DNA of 64,000 nt from Variovorax paradoxus NBRC 15149 (GCF_001591365.1 NZ_BCUT01000005.1:620001-684000); one strand, 5' to 3'; numbered from the stretch's first letter, positions 1 to 9,334 are shown. Numbers and translations: made by a program. The notes: generated by a model from the sequence alone, not told the origin.

Positions 1-42
1 GGTACGGGGATCGGGCATCACGGCGAAGATGAAGCCGCTCGG

Positions 43-306
43 ATGCTGCGCGTGTATGTCCTGATGGGTGGCGCGGCCTCTGCGGCGTTGGGTGCCTGGG
101 TCGGCGGCGTCGCCGCGACAAGTCCGCGGCGGGCGCTTGGAATGCTTGCTGCCATTGCGGCCGCCAGCATCGCCTTCGGCATCGTTCCGATCCAATTGCC
201 GATGAAGCCCGAGAACGCGATGGCTGTTGGCATTGGAGCCTGGGCCATCGTCAGCGCAGGTCTCGCCGCGTTGGCGGCACGCAAGAAGAGCGAAACCTCT
301 GCGTAA
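43..306 (+). CDS. Small hypothetical membrane protein, possibly 5'-truncated
   Basis: Function unknown. The 87-residue product is glycine/alanine-rich with three likely membrane segments (about residues 4-22, 30-50 and 60-79) and ends in a basic tail (AARKKSE) that would sit in the cytoplasm. The frame remains open from the ATG back to the first base of the window and no convincing Shine-Dalgarno sequence precedes the ATG, so the real start may lie outside the window and this may be only the C-terminal part of a longer inner-membrane protein. It converges on the extensin-like gene with an 18-base gap. I recognise no family. Confidence 0.5.
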   Translation: MLRVYVLMGGAASAALGAWVGGVAATSPRRALGMLAAIAAASIAFGIVPIQLPMKPENAMAVGIGAWAIVSAGLAALAARKKSETSA

Positions 307-324
307 TGCCAGCGCTTCGGGATG

Positions 325-1104
325 CTAGCGGCACATGTCGTACCCGCCGGTCTCCAGGTGGAAGTGGTCCTTGTGCGCGGCGTTGTAGTCGGGGCCCAGC
401 ACGCCATTGAAGAAACGGCAGGCGCCGCGGTGCGCATCGCGCAGAAGCAGCGGCGCCGGATCGTCCGTGCTTGCGGCACTGCCGTCGCGGGGCCAGTCAT
501 GCAGCACCGTGATGCGGCGGCCGTCGGCCAGCGTGAGGCCGGCGACGTCCAGCGCATCGGCCGTGGCATGCCGGCTGCGCGAAGCGCCCGGCACGGCGCC
601 TTCGCCGCGGTTCACGTTGCGGCAGGCGTAGCTGCCGAGATGCTCGATGGCCGCCACCGGCTGGCCGAAGCGCTGCCTGGCGGCTGGCTGCAGCGCGTGC
701 CGCTCCCACATGAAGAAGGACAGTGCCATCGGGCAGCTCAGCGAAGGCGAAGTGCCCAGGCGCACGCCGGCGGAGCGCAGCCGCAGGGCGTTCTCGAAGC
801 CGCAGCCGGGGCCGGTGACGCGGTCGGGCAGCAGGTCGTACTGCATGCCGGTTTGCGCCAGCGCCGCAAGGCAGCGCGCGGGTTCGCGGCGGGCCCGCTC
901 GAGCTTGAAGCCGGTCAGCCAATCGGGCGGCGCCGCCACGTCGAGCGGCGCCCACGGATTGAAGCGCTCGGGAATCTCGATGGTGCCGGTGGCGACGGCC
1001 CATGCACCCAGGGCAAGCGCGGCGCATACCGCGGCCATGCCGAGCCAGCGCTTGCGGCGCGAAGGCGCGGGCTTTAGCGGGCGTTCGGAAGGATCCAGGG
1101 CCAT
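325..1104 (-). CDS. Extensin-like C-terminal domain protein (predicted LAS/M15-like peptidase fold)
   Basis: 259 residues: a basic N-terminus, one membrane anchor (about residues 21-40), then a periplasmic domain typical of the bacterial extensin-like family (PF06904). Visible signatures are the cysteine-containing stretch around GPGCGFENALRL, the motif SRHATADALDVAGL and the C-terminal HKDHFHLE. The spacing of the histidine and aspartate in SRHxxxDALD and the final HxxHFH resembles the zinc ligands of D-Ala-D-Ala carboxypeptidases (M15/LAS group), so cell-wall peptide cleavage is a reasonable inference but unproven for the family. It is the last gene of a minus-strand trio (hypothetical, PrsW protease, this gene), 45 bases after the PrsW stop codon. 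Confidence 0.8.
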   Translation of the reverse strand: MALDPSERPLKPAPSRRKRWLGMAAVCAALALGAWAVATGTIEIPERFNPWAPLDVAAPPDWLTGFKLERARREPARCLAALAQTGMQYDLLPDRVTGPGCGFENALRLRSAGVRLGTSPSLSCPMALSFFMWERHALQPAARQRFGQPVAAIEHLGSYACRNVNRGEGAVPGASRSRHATADALDVAGLTLADGRRITVLHDWPRDGSAASTDDPAPLLLRDAHRGACRFFNGVLGPDYNAAHKDHFHLETGGYDMCR

Positions 1105-1149
1105 GGTCTCGATGAATGCCAGGCAGGGAACCGTGCCTGAAATCCTTCC

Positions 1150-2343
1150 TCAGGGCTGTGCGGCAATGAGCGGATCGAGTTCGGCCCGTACGCGCCTGAT
1201 CGCCACTTCATGCCGCAGCGTCTGCGCCCCGCGCCCGTAGGTCATGGCCTTGCGGATCAGCCGCAATTGCTCGCGCTGCAGCTGCGTCTTCAGGCGCCTG
1301 GCCCTCAGCCCGAAGGTCCAGCCCATTTCGCGGCGAACCTTGTAGCGCTGCAGGGGCGCGCCCAGGCGGATCCATTCGTCGTCGCGGATCAGCTCGCGCT
1401 CGGGCACGAAGTAGGCGGCCAGCGCATGCAGGTAGGCGCCGTTCTCGCGCGCGGCAACACGCCAGAAGAGCCCGGCCGCCACCATCGCGGGAATGCCCTT
1501 GACGGCGAGCATCACGGCCATGTCGCCGTAGCCGCCGTCGAAGAGGTCTTCGAGCCACGGCGAGTTCCAGATGAAATGCATCGCCCACGCAAGCGCGAAG
1601 CACAGCAGGGCGCAGGCGATCCTCGCCGCCAGCGAACGCTCCGGATGCAGCAGGAACCATGCGACGCCGAAGGACGCGATCGTCGTGTAGGCCGCATGGC
1701 TCCACAGCCCGCTCAGCAGCCCGCGCGTCAGCAGGTTGACGAGCACCGGGGACACCTGGTTCTCGAGCGGAAAGTGCATCGAGGCGTTGACGGTGTACGT
1801 GAGGTTCTCGACCACCTGGAAACCCAGCCCCGCCATGGCACCCACGATCAGCACCGACAGGTAGGTCTGGAACTGGTTGCGCGCCACCAGCACCAGCAGG
1901 ATGACGCCCGCGATCTTCAGGAACTCCTCGGTGACCGGCCCTGCGACGGCGGCCCCCCAGAGCGCCGCGAAATCCGGCGACACCAGCTTGGCGCACAGGC
2001 TCTGGATGGCGATGTTCGCCGGCGCGGCAAAGTAGACGGCGCCGAGCCCGCCCCAGGCAAAGGCCAGCACGAAGGCTTCCGGCGGGTGCTGCTCGAGCAG
2101 GTCCAGCGTGCGGAAGACCAGGAGGAAAAGCAGCGTGTAGATGCCCCACACCAGGATGCCCAGCAGGGCCGTGACGGGCACGACGCGGAACCCCATCGAG
2201 ACCATGTTGACCGTGTAGAACAGCCCGTTGACGATCAGCGCCGCCAGCAGCCAGAAGGCCGCGCGCTGCGGCTGGAAGAACGAATCGGTGCCGATCGGCC
2301 AGTCGCCGCGGTCCTGCTGGCCTTCGAAGGCGGGCGGGCTCAC
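1150..2343 (-). CDS. PrsW-type intramembrane protease family protein
   Basis: 397 residues, polytopic. Known PrsW proteases cleave anti-sigma factors within the membrane. The family motifs are visible: the glutamate pair in VTEEFLK (residues 139-140), FQVVEN (Glu179), His216 in WSHAAYT and MHFIWN (His256), set in about eight hydrophobic segments between residues 29 and 310. A basic cytoplasmic tail follows. I chose the GTG at 2343 because it overlaps the upstream stop codon as GTGA, implying translational coupling; an open frame extends further upstream but only as a shadow of the preceding gene. Substrate unknown: no sigma/anti-sigma pair lies nearby. Confidence 0.8.
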   Translation of the reverse strand: MSPPAFEGQQDRGDWPIGTDSFFQPQRAAFWLLAALIVNGLFYTVNMVSMGFRVVPVTALLGILVWGIYTLLFLLVFRTLDLLEQHPPEAFVLAFAWGGLGAVYFAAPANIAIQSLCAKLVSPDFAALWGAAVAGPVTEEFLKIAGVILLVLVARNQFQTYLSVLIVGAMAGLGFQVVENLTYTVNASMHFPLENQVSPVLVNLLTRGLLSGLWSHAAYTTIASFGVAWFLLHPERSLAARIACALLCFALAWAMHFIWNSPWLEDLFDGGYGDMAVMLAVKGIPAMVAAGLFWRVAARENGAYLHALAAYFVPERELIRDDEWIRLGAPLQRYKVRREMGWTFGLRARRLKTQLQREQLRLIRKAMTYGRGAQTLRHEVAIRRVRAELDPLIAAQP

Positions 2344-2900
2344 TGCGGTGCCTCCAGGTCCATCGATTCGAGCATGCTGCGCGCATCGGCCATTGCCTCG
2401 TTCAGGCCTTCGCTGGCGCCGTAGCAATCGATCTGCACGAGCGAGCGGCGCTGCAGGTCGACCACCTGCCAGAAGCGGCCGGCCAGCTTCGATCCATAGT
2501 ACGCAAAGGTCTTGCCCTGCAGGCCCCACGAGGTGACGAAGTCGGACACGTCGCCATCGATGTTCAGGCGCTGGCCGCGCTCCATGAGCCTTTGCTGGCG
2601 CACCAGCGGGCCGTCGGGTCCGCCGGCCCAGGCGCGCGTGGTCACCAGGAACTTGTGGCCGCCCTTGAACAGCATCAGCGACTGGCCGGCCCTGGAGCGC
2701 GACACGTCCATCTCCCATCCGCTGGCGGGAACGAACCTCGCGTGGCCGACGGACACTGTTTCCCCCGCAGCCAGCGGCCGGCTGCCGGGCGTGCGGCTGT
2801 CCCAGAAGCTCAGGCCGCCCACGTAGGCGGCAATGGCGAGCAGCACCGCGAGCGCGCCTGGCCAGGTGCGGTACGGTATGCGGCGGGAGGGCTCTGGCAT
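2340..2900 (-). CDS. Hypothetical membrane-anchored protein, coupled to PrsW-type protease
   Basis: 186 residues from the chosen ATG at 2900 (a second in-frame ATG lies 48 bases upstream). There is one membrane segment near residues 14-32, then an extracytoplasmic domain of about 150 residues containing GHARFVPASGWEM and repeated beta-type hydrophobic patterns. No catalytic motif or family is recognised. The stop codon overlaps the GTG start of the PrsW-type protease, so the two are almost certainly co-translated. A single-pass protein coupled to an intramembrane protease could be its substrate or a lumenal sensor, but that is inference from position only. Confidence 0.6.
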   Translation of the reverse strand: MPEPSRRIPYRTWPGALAVLLAIAAYVGGLSFWDSRTPGSRPLAAGETVSVGHARFVPASGWEMDVSRSRAGQSLMLFKGGHKFLVTTRAWAGGPDGPLVRQQRLMERGQRLNIDGDVSDFVTSWGLQGKTFAYYGSKLAGRFWQVVDLQRRSLVQIDCYGASEGLNEAMADARSMLESMDLEAPQ

Positions 2901-3016
2901 GCGGCGATCGTGCCATATGAACGGGCGGGACACGGGCCATGCTTGCATTGCTTCGATGCATGGCTATCCTCCACGGTCATTGCAATGAAGCTGCTTCGGA
3001 ACCTCCAGGACAGAAC

Positions 3017-3439
<423 letters not shown>

Positions 3440-3448
3440 GGGAACCAC

Positions 3449-3970
3449 ATGCACGACGCCTCCGCACCCACGCCACGTCCCCGCATGCCGCTGGCGCTGC
3501 TTCGGCTGCTCCCGATCGGCGCCTGCCTGCTGGTGCTGGGCTGTGCAGGGCCGCGGGCGCCGCAGCCCGGGGCCGCCTACGGGCCGCCTCCCGTGCTGAC
3601 GGCCGAGCAGTCGAGCAGCGTCGCGATCCATGCGCTGGGCCTGGTCGGCACGCCGTACCGCTACGGCGGCAACACGCCGGAGGGCGGCTTCGATTGCAGC
3701 GGGCTCATCGGCTACGTGTACAGAAGCAGCACAGGCCAGGCCACGCCGCGCACCGTGGCGCGCATGGCCGGCTTCGGCCGTCCCGTGCCCGCATCGGAAC
3801 TGCGCTCGGGCGACCTGGTGCTCTTCGGTTCCTCCACGCCGTCGCACGCGGGCATCTACGTGGGGGCCGGGCAGTTCGTGCATGCGCCCTCGACGGGCGG
3901 CGAGGTGCGGCTCGACCGGCTGGACGGCATCTACTGGTCGCGCCAGCCGATGCAGGCGCGCCGGCTCTAG
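3449..3970 (+). CDS. NlpC/P60 family lipoprotein, cell-wall endopeptidase
   Basis: 173 residues. A lipoprotein signal ends in a VLGC lipobox (Cys32), followed by an NlpC/P60 cysteine peptidase domain. The catalytic cysteine is Cys83 in FDCSGLIGYVY, the first histidine His133 in SHAGIYVG, and the likely third polar residue His145 in FVHAPS. Such enzymes (Spr/MepS type) cleave cross-links or stem peptides in peptidoglycan at the periplasmic face of the outer membrane. GAGGG-type spacing before 3449 (tgagggaac) supports this start, although an ATG at 3485 would give a shorter, more conventional signal peptide. Confidence 0.9.
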   Translation: MHDASAPTPRPRMPLALLRLLPIGACLLVLGCAGPRAPQPGAAYGPPPVLTAEQSSSVAIHALGLVGTPYRYGGNTPEGGFDCSGLIGYVYRSSTGQATPRTVARMAGFGRPVPASELRSGDLVLFGSSTPSHAGIYVGAGQFVHAPSTGGEVRLDRLDGIYWSRQPMQARRL

Positions 3971-4103
3971 CCCGGAAAAAAGCGGCCCGAATCCCACTCA
4001 ACGCGCGGGTGTTGCCGTTGGTTCTACGGGGATGCCTGCGTTGGGACGGCCTGGCCGGTGTGGCATGCTGTGCCGGTATCACCGAAGCTCGGAGAGGTCC
4101 CCC

Positions 4104-4508
4104 ATGAAAAAAATCCTAGCCCTGGCCGTCCTGGGCATTGCCACCATCCTCCCGGCGTTCGCGCAGCGCGGCGACTTCTACGAGAACGACCGCCGCTACT
4201 GCGCCAGCGGCCGTTCCGGTGTCGACTTCAACACCTGCATGTGGCGCATCCAGCGCGACCGCGAAGAGCGCTATGACCGCCGCGAGCAGCGCGCCTACGA
4301 ACGCGAGCAGCGGCGCGAATACGAACGCCGCGAGCGCTGGGCCGAACAGCCGCCTCCGCCGCCGGCCTACCGCCAGTGGGACGGCCCGCCGCCCGGCGAG
4401 CAGCCCCGGCTCAGCGACATGCAGCAGCGAGCGCTGGACAACTGCAACCTGCTGGCGCCGCGCGACCAGCCCCGCTGCCGCGCGACGGTGATGTCGACCG
4501 TCCGCTAG
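4104..4508 (+). CDS. Small secreted arginine/glutamate-rich protein, function unknown
   Basis: 134 residues. A clean Sec signal peptide (MKKILALAVLGIATILPAFA, cleavage near residue 20) is followed by a short segment with two cysteines (YCASG, NTCMW), then a highly charged run of Arg/Glu/Tyr repeats (RREQRAYEREQ type, about residues 48-78) predicted to form a single long helix or disordered linker. A proline-rich stretch and a C-terminal pair of cysteines (DNCNLL, QPRCRA) complete it. The four cysteines could form two disulfides in the periplasm. A good GGAGAGG ribosome site precedes the ATG. I recognise no family. Confidence 0.75.
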   Translation: MKKILALAVLGIATILPAFAQRGDFYENDRRYCASGRSGVDFNTCMWRIQRDREERYDRREQRAYEREQRREYERRERWAEQPPPPPAYRQWDGPPPGEQPRLSDMQQRALDNCNLLAPRDQPRCRATVMSTVR

Positions 4509-4634
4509 GGCTGTTCACAGGCCCTTCAGGGTTTTCCATTACGCAAAGCCACGCACGCGGGCCGCGCGGTCCGACGGATGCGCCCGCGCGCCCATGCGGC
4601 AAAACTCCCGGGTTCATTCCCAGGAGACATTCCC

Positions 4635-6701
4635 ATGCACAGCATCCGCCGCCACCTGGTGTGGCTCGTCGTGGCCGTGGCCGGCGCATTCGCGCTCGGC
4701 ACCGTGGCCCTCACGCGCGGTGAAAGCGTCAACGCCCTGTGGGTGGTGACCGCCGCGGTCTGCACCTACCTGATCGCCTACCGCTACTACAGCCTGTTCA
4801 TCGCCGAGAAGGTGCTGGGACTGGACGGCAACCGCAAGACGCCGGCGCACCGCCACAACGACGGCCTGGACTACGTGCCGACCGACAAGAACGTGCTGTT
4901 CGGCCACCACTTCGCGGCCATTGCGGGCGCCGGTCCGCTGGTGGGCCCGGTGCTCGCAGCGCAGATGGGCTACCTGCCCGGGCTCTTGTGGGTGCTGGCG
5001 GGCGTGGTGTTCGCGGGCGCGGTGCAGGACTTCATCATCCTGTTCATCTCCACGCGGCGCGACGGCCGCTCGCTCGGCGACCTCGTCAAGCAGGAGATGG
5101 GCACGGTGCCCGGCATGATCGCGCTGTTCGGCACCTTCATGATCATGATCATCATCCTTGCGGTGCTGGCGCTGATCGTGGTGAAGGCGCTGGCCGAATC
5201 GCCGTGGGGCACCTTCACCGTGGCGGCCACCATTCCGGTGGCGCTCTTCATGGGCGTGTACCTGCGCTACATCCGGCCGGGGCGCATCGGCGAGGTGTCG
5301 CTGATCGGCTTCGTGCTGCTGATGCTCGCCATCTTCGGCGGCCAGGCCGTGAGCCAGGACCCCGCATGGGCGCCGCTCTTCACCTTCGACGGCAAGGCGC
5401 TTACCTGGATGCTCGTGGGCTACGGCTTCGTGGCCGCGAGCCTGCCGGTGTGGCTGCTGCTGGCGCCGCGCGACTACCTGTCGACCTTCCTGAAGATCGG
5501 CACCATCATCGCGCTGGCGCTGGGCATCGTGTTCGTCATGCCCACGCTGCAGATGCCGGCGCTCACGCAGTTTGCGAATGGCGGCGGGCCGGTGTGGTCG
5601 GGCAGCATGTTCCCGTTCCTGTTCATCACCATCGCCTGCGGCGCGGTGTCGGGCTTCCATGCGCTGATCTCCTCGGGCACCACGCCCAAGATGCTCGACA
5701 ACGAGCGCCATGCGCGCTTCATCGGCTACGGCGGCATGCTGGCCGAATCCTTCGTGGCGGTGATGGCGCTGGTGGCGGCCTCGTGCATCGAGCCCGGCAT
5801 CTACTTTGCAATGAACAGCCCGGCCGCGCTGGTGGGCAGCACCGCGCAGCAGGCGGCGCAGACCATCTCGAGCTGGGGCTTCGTGGTCACGCCCGAGATG
5901 CTGATGCAGACCGCCAAGGACGTGGGCGAAAGCACCATCCTCGGCCGCGCGGGCGGTGCGCCCACGCTGGCGGTGGGCATGGCCCACATCCTCCACCAGG
6001 TGATCGGCGGGCAGGCCATGATGGCCTTCTGGTACCACTTCGCGATCCTGTTCGAGGCGCTCTTCATCCTCACGGCCGTGGACGCCGGCACCCGCGCCGG
6101 CCGCTTCATGCTGCAGGACCTGCTGGGCAGCTTCGTGCCCGCGCTCAAGCGCACCGATTCGCTGGCGGCCAACCTGTTTGCCACGGCGCTGTGCGTGGCG
6201 GCCTGGGGCTACTTCCTGTACCAGGGCGTGGTCGATCCGCTGGGCGGCATCAACACGCTGTGGCCGCTGTTCGGCATCTCCAACCAGATGCTGGCCGCGG
6301 TGGCGCTGCTGCTGGGCGTGGTGGTGCTGTTCCGCATGAAGCGCGAGCGCTATGCCTGGGTGGCGATTGCGCCGGCCGCATGGCTCCTGGCATGCACGCT
6401 CACGGCCGGCTGGCAGAAGATCTTCTCGCCCGATCCGAAGATCGGCTTCCTCTCGCATGCAGCCCGCTACACCGAGGGCCTGGCCAACGGGGTGCTGGTG
6501 GCGCCGGCCAAGACGCCCGAGGCCATGTCGCGCATCGTCTTCAACGACCGGCTCGACGCGGCGCTGTGCGCGCTCTTCATGTTCGTGGTGCTGAGCGTGC
6601 TGGTCTACAGCATCAAGGCCTGCCTCGCGGCACGCGCGGCCCACCGGCCGACCGCGCAGGAGACGCCGTTCGAACCGCTCGCCGCCTCGGCGGCGCGCTG
6701 A
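4635..6701 (+). CDS. cstA: Carbon starvation protein CstA, peptide/pyruvate transporter
   Basis: 688 residues, close to the usual CstA/BtsT length (about 700). CstA-family proteins are inner-membrane importers; E. coli CstA is linked to peptide and pyruvate uptake and BtsT is a pyruvate/H+ symporter. About 16-18 hydrophobic segments are visible, together with the family signatures ALWVVTAAVCTYLIAYRYYS, the region GHHFAAIAGAGPLVGPVLAA after the HNDGLDY motif, and SGFHALISSGTTPK. The ATG at 4635 has a CAGGAGA site upstream and begins directly before the first membrane helix. The small partner gene ybdD follows after 13 bases, the classic arrangement. Confidence 0.95.
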   Translation: MHSIRRHLVWLVVAVAGAFALGTVALTRGESVNALWVVTAAVCTYLIAYRYYSLFIAEKVLGLDGNRKTPAHRHNDGLDYVPTDKNVLFGHHFAAIAGAGPLVGPVLAAQMGYLPGLLWVLAGVVFAGAVQDFIILFISTRRDGRSLGDLVKQEMGTVPGMIALFGTFMIMIIILAVLALIVVKALAESPWGTFTVAATIPVALFMGVYLRYIRPGRIGEVSLIGFVLLMLAIFGGQAVSQDPAWAPLFTFDGKALTWMLVGYGFVAASLPVWLLLAPRDYLSTFLKIGTIIALALGIVFVMPTLQMPALTQFANGGGPVWSGSMFPFLFITIACGAVSGFHALISSGTTPKMLDNERHARFIGYGGMLAESFVAVMALVAASCIEPGIYFAMNSPAALVGSTAQQAAQTISSWGFVVTPEMLMQTAKDVGESTILGRAGGAPTLAVGMAHILHQVIGGQAMMAFWYHFAILFEALFILTAVDAGTRAGRFMLQDLLGSFVPALKRTDSLAANLFATALCVAAWGYFLYQGVVDPLGGINTLWPLFGISNQMLAAVALLLGVVVLFRMKRERYAWVAIAPAAWLLACTLTAGWQKIFSPDPKIGFLSHAARYTEGLANGVLVAPAKTPEAMSRIVFNDRLDAALCALFMFVVLSVLVYSIKACLAARAAHRPTAQETPFEPLAASAAR

Positions 6702-6714
6702 GCGCGGGGGTCCC

Positions 6715-6921
6715 ATGGCTCTCGCATTGCCGGAAGCCGGGCGCTACTTCGCGCGCTCGCTCAAGCAGTCGCTGCGGCTCATGGTCGGGCTGCCCGACTA
6801 CGACGCCTACCTGACCCACATGGCGGCCACGCACCCCGAGCAGCCGCCGATGAGCTACGAGGCCTTCTTCCGCGAGCGGCTCGAGGCGCGCTACGGCGGG
6901 GGCAAGGGGCGCTGCTGCTGA
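6715..6921 (+). CDS. YbdD/YjiX family small protein
   Basis: 68 residues, matching the short YbdD/YjiX family (PF04328) that is nearly always encoded directly downstream of cstA or btsT. Diagnostic features are the early helix RSLKQSLRLMVGLPDYDAYLTH, the middle HMAATHPEQPPMS and the conserved C-terminal FFRERLEARYG followed by a cysteine pair. It is cytosolic. The family's role is thought to be support or modulation of the linked transporter; no enzyme activity is known. It starts 13 bases after the cstA stop codon and is presumably co-transcribed. Confidence 0.93.
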   Translation: MALALPEAGRYFARSLKQSLRLMVGLPDYDAYLTHMAATHPEQPPMSYEAFFRERLEARYGGGKGRCC

Positions 6922-7070
6922 AGAGGGCGGCGGCGGCGCCGCGCGCAAGCAGCGCGGCTGTGTTTACAATCCCGCCGTTCGCGCGAAGCGAACTTTTGTT
7001 GCAGGAAGCCCCGGCCACGCGCCAGGGCGAACCGGGCAAAGGACCCAACCCAGATTTTTCTCCAGGCAGG

Positions 7071-7116
7071 GCGCATGCGGTTTCTCCATCGGTCGATGGA
7101 AGAAGCGGCATGGCGC
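7071..7116 (+). promoter_or_regulatory. Imperfect inverted repeat (hairpin) in the leader of the TonB receptor gene
   Basis: Arms 7071-7091 and 7094-7116 pair almost completely (CCATC/GATGG at the tip around a GGTC loop, TTCT/AGAA, GCAT/ATGC, GCGC/GCGC at the base), with one mismatch, one G-U pair and two single-base bulges. A smaller hairpin (GCGAT/ATCGC, about 7120-7136) follows, ending 18 bases before the start codon. The position in the 5' leader suggests RNA-level control or a dimeric-protein operator. I could not match it to a Fur box or a known riboswitch. Confidence 0.55.
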
Positions 7117-7154
7117 TTCGCGATCCCAAAAAATCGCCCTGAGGGAAATTCTCC

Positions 7155-9314
7155 ATGTCCGCTCGCCCGCCTGCCGTGCGTCGCCGCCTTCGCCGCACGC
7201 CGCTCTTCCTTGCCATCCTTGCCGCACTGCATTGCGCGGCCGAGGCCCAGACCTCGGCCAGCACGCTGCAGGAGATCACCGTCACCTCCGAGCAGGAGCC
7301 CGGCTATGCCCCGTCGGTCGGCAGCACGGCCACGAAAGGCAGTGCGCCGCTGCGCGACATTCCCCAGGCGGTCAACGTGCTGCCCGCGCAGCTGCTGCGG
7401 GACCAGGGCGCCACCTCCATGCAGGACGCGCTGCGCAATGCGCCCGGCGTTTCCTTCAATGCGGGCGACGGCCAGCGCGACCAGGTGGTGATCCGCGGCT
7501 TCACGGCCATTGCCGACTGGTTCGTGGACGGCGTGCGCGACGACGCGCTGTACTTCCGCGACCTGTCGGACACCGAGCGCATCGAGGTGCTCAAGGGCCC
7601 GGCCGCGGTGCTGTACGGCCGCGGCTCGTCGGGCGGGCTGATCAACCGCGTGACGAAGAAGCCGATCTTCGAGCGCCCCTTCGGCGAAGTGTCGCTCGGC
7701 CTGGGCACCCACGACTTCAAGCGGCTCACGGCCGACCTCAATCGCCCCATCGGCGAGAACATGGCCTTCCGCCTGAACGTGGCGCGCGAAAAGTCGGGCA
7801 GCTATCGCGACCAGCAGTTCATCGACCGCTACAGCATCGCGCCCTCGCTGGCCATGAAGTTCAGCCCGCAGACCGACCTGCTGCTGCAGTACACCAACGC
7901 CTACGACCAGCGGCTGACCGACTTCGGCATTCCGGCGCTCAACGGCCGCCCCGTGAACGTGCCGATCGGCACCTACTACGGCTCGGCCTTCGCGAAGCGC
8001 GACGACACCACCACCACCCGCGTGCAGTCCTTCACCGCCACGCTCAACCACCGCTTCAGCGACACGCTGAGCCTGCGCAACACCACGCGCTACTACAGCT
8101 ACAAACTCGACCGCTTCAACACGCTGCCCAGCGGCACCACCGACCCGGTGCGCATGACCGTCGGCCGCACCCGCGGCTTCGTCGACCGCGACGAGAGCGG
8201 CTGGTTCAACCAGACCGACCTGACATGGCGCAACGAGCTCGGCGGCTTCAAGCAGGAGTGGCTGATCGGCGCCGAACTCGGCAAGCAGGACAAGCGTGCG
8301 TACACGGTGTCCTCGGCCACCGGCTTCGAGCGCGTGAGCATCCTGAACCCGGTCTCCGCGCCGCCGCCCATCCCGCTCGCCAGCTACCTGGCCAACAGCG
8401 CGATTCCGAGCAACTCCACCTTCAAGACGGCCGCGCTCTATGCGCAGGACCAGATCACGCTGGCGCCGCAGTGGAAGGCGCTCGTCGGCGGACGCTACGA
8501 CGACTTCCGCCAGGAGACTTCCTTCGAGCGCACGCTGGCTCCCTTCTCGCGCACCGACCGCAAGTTCAGCCCGCGCGCGGGCCTGGTCTGGCAGCCGAGC
8601 GACTCGCAGTCCTACTACGTGTCGTACAGCCGCTCGTTCCAGCCTTCAGCCGAGACCTTCGCGCTGTCGGCCAACAACGCCGCCAACGATCCCGAGATCA
8701 CCGTCAACAAGGAGATCGGCGCCAAGCTCGACTTCCTGGACGGCGCGCTCAACCTCACGGCCGCGCTCTTCAACCTGGAGCGCTCGGGCATCAAGAACAC
8801 CGATCCGTCCAACCCGGCGCGGCAGATCAACGTGGGCACGCAGCGCACCAACGGCATGGAACTGGCGTTGGCCGGCAAGCTGCCGGGGCGCTGGGACGTC
8901 AGCGCGGGCTACGCCTACCTGGACGGCCGCATGGTCAAGTCGCTGGCCACCGTGAGTTCGCTGCAGCTGCCCATCGGCGCCGCGATGCCGGTGCAGGGCA
9001 AGGTGGCGCCGCTCACGCCGCGGCACTCGGCCTTCGTGTGGCTCATGAAGGACCTGGGCCATGGCCTGAGCGCGGGCGGCGGCGTGAACTACGTGGCCGC
9101 GCGCTATGCCTCGCTCAGCAACCTGGTGACGCTGCCTTCGTATGTCACGGCCGACCTGGCCGCAAGCTACAGGACCGAGCGCTACGAGCTCTCGGTCAAC
9201 CTGAAGAACATCACGGGCAGGAAGTACTACGTGTCCGCGCACGGCAGCGTCGACAACCTGATCATGCCGGGACCGGGGCGCGAGCTGCAGGTGGCGCTGA
9301 CCGCAAAGTTCTGA
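7155..9314 (+). CDS. TonB-dependent siderophore receptor
   Basis: 719 residues. A signal peptide (cleavage after AEAQ, near residue 31) is followed by a TonB-box-like segment (LQEITVTSEQE), a plug domain beginning at DIPQAVNVLPAQLLRDQG with the conserved LKGPAAVLYGRGSSGGLINRVTKKP region, and a 22-strand outer-membrane barrel ending in the terminal phenylalanine expected for BamA recognition (VALTAKF). The plug motifs match the TIGR01783 siderophore-receptor group (Fiu/FhuA/FpvA-like); ligand unknown, with a catecholate or hydroxamate ferric siderophore likely. No siderophore synthesis genes are nearby, so it probably serves piracy of foreign siderophores. A GAGGGA ribosome site supports the start. 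Confidence 0.92.
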   Translation: MSARPPAVRRRLRRTPLFLAILAALHCAAEAQTSASTLQEITVTSEQEPGYAPSVGSTATKGSAPLRDIPQAVNVLPAQLLRDQGATSMQDALRNAPGVSFNAGDGQRDQVVIRGFTAIADWFVDGVRDDALYFRDLSDTERIEVLKGPAAVLYGRGSSGGLINRVTKKPIFERPFGEVSLGLGTHDFKRLTADLNRPIGENMAFRLNVAREKSGSYRDQQFIDRYSIAPSLAMKFSPQTDLLLQYTNAYDQRLTDFGIPALNGRPVNVPIGTYYGSAFAKRDDTTTTRVQSFTATLNHRFSDTLSLRNTTRYYSYKLDRFNTLPSGTTDPVRMTVGRTRGFVDRDESGWFNQTDLTWRNELGGFKQEWLIGAELGKQDKRAYTVSSATGFERVSILNPVSAPPPIPLASYLANSAIPSNSTFKTAALYAQDQITLAPQWKALVGGRYDDFRQETSFERTLAPFSRTDRKFSPRAGLVWQPSDSQSYYVSYSRSFQPSAETFALSANNAANDPEITVNKEIGAKLDFLDGALNLTAALFNLERSGIKNTDPSNPARQINVGTQRTNGMELALAGKLPGRWDVSAGYAYLDGRMVKSLATVSSLQLPIGAAMPVQGKVAPLTPRHSAFVWLMKDLGHGLSAGGGVNYVAARYASLSNLVTLPSYVTADLAASYRTERYELSVNLKNITGRKYYVSAHGSVDNLIMPGPGRELQVALTAKF

Positions 9315-9334
9315 AGCGCGTGACGACGCGCAAG

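Noticed and set aside
1150..2961. Longer N-terminus for the PrsW-type protease
   Set aside because: The upstream frame overlaps another gene completely, is Arg/Gly-rich and lacks family similarity; the overlapping GTG at 2343 is better.
4506..4535. Possible terminator after the small secreted protein gene
   Set aside because: Only a five-base stem (AGGGC/GCCCT) with a loose downstream TTTT; too weak to claim.
7021..7150. Cobalamin or other known riboswitch before the TonB receptor
   Set aside because: I could not find a B12-box or other consensus core; only hairpins are visible.
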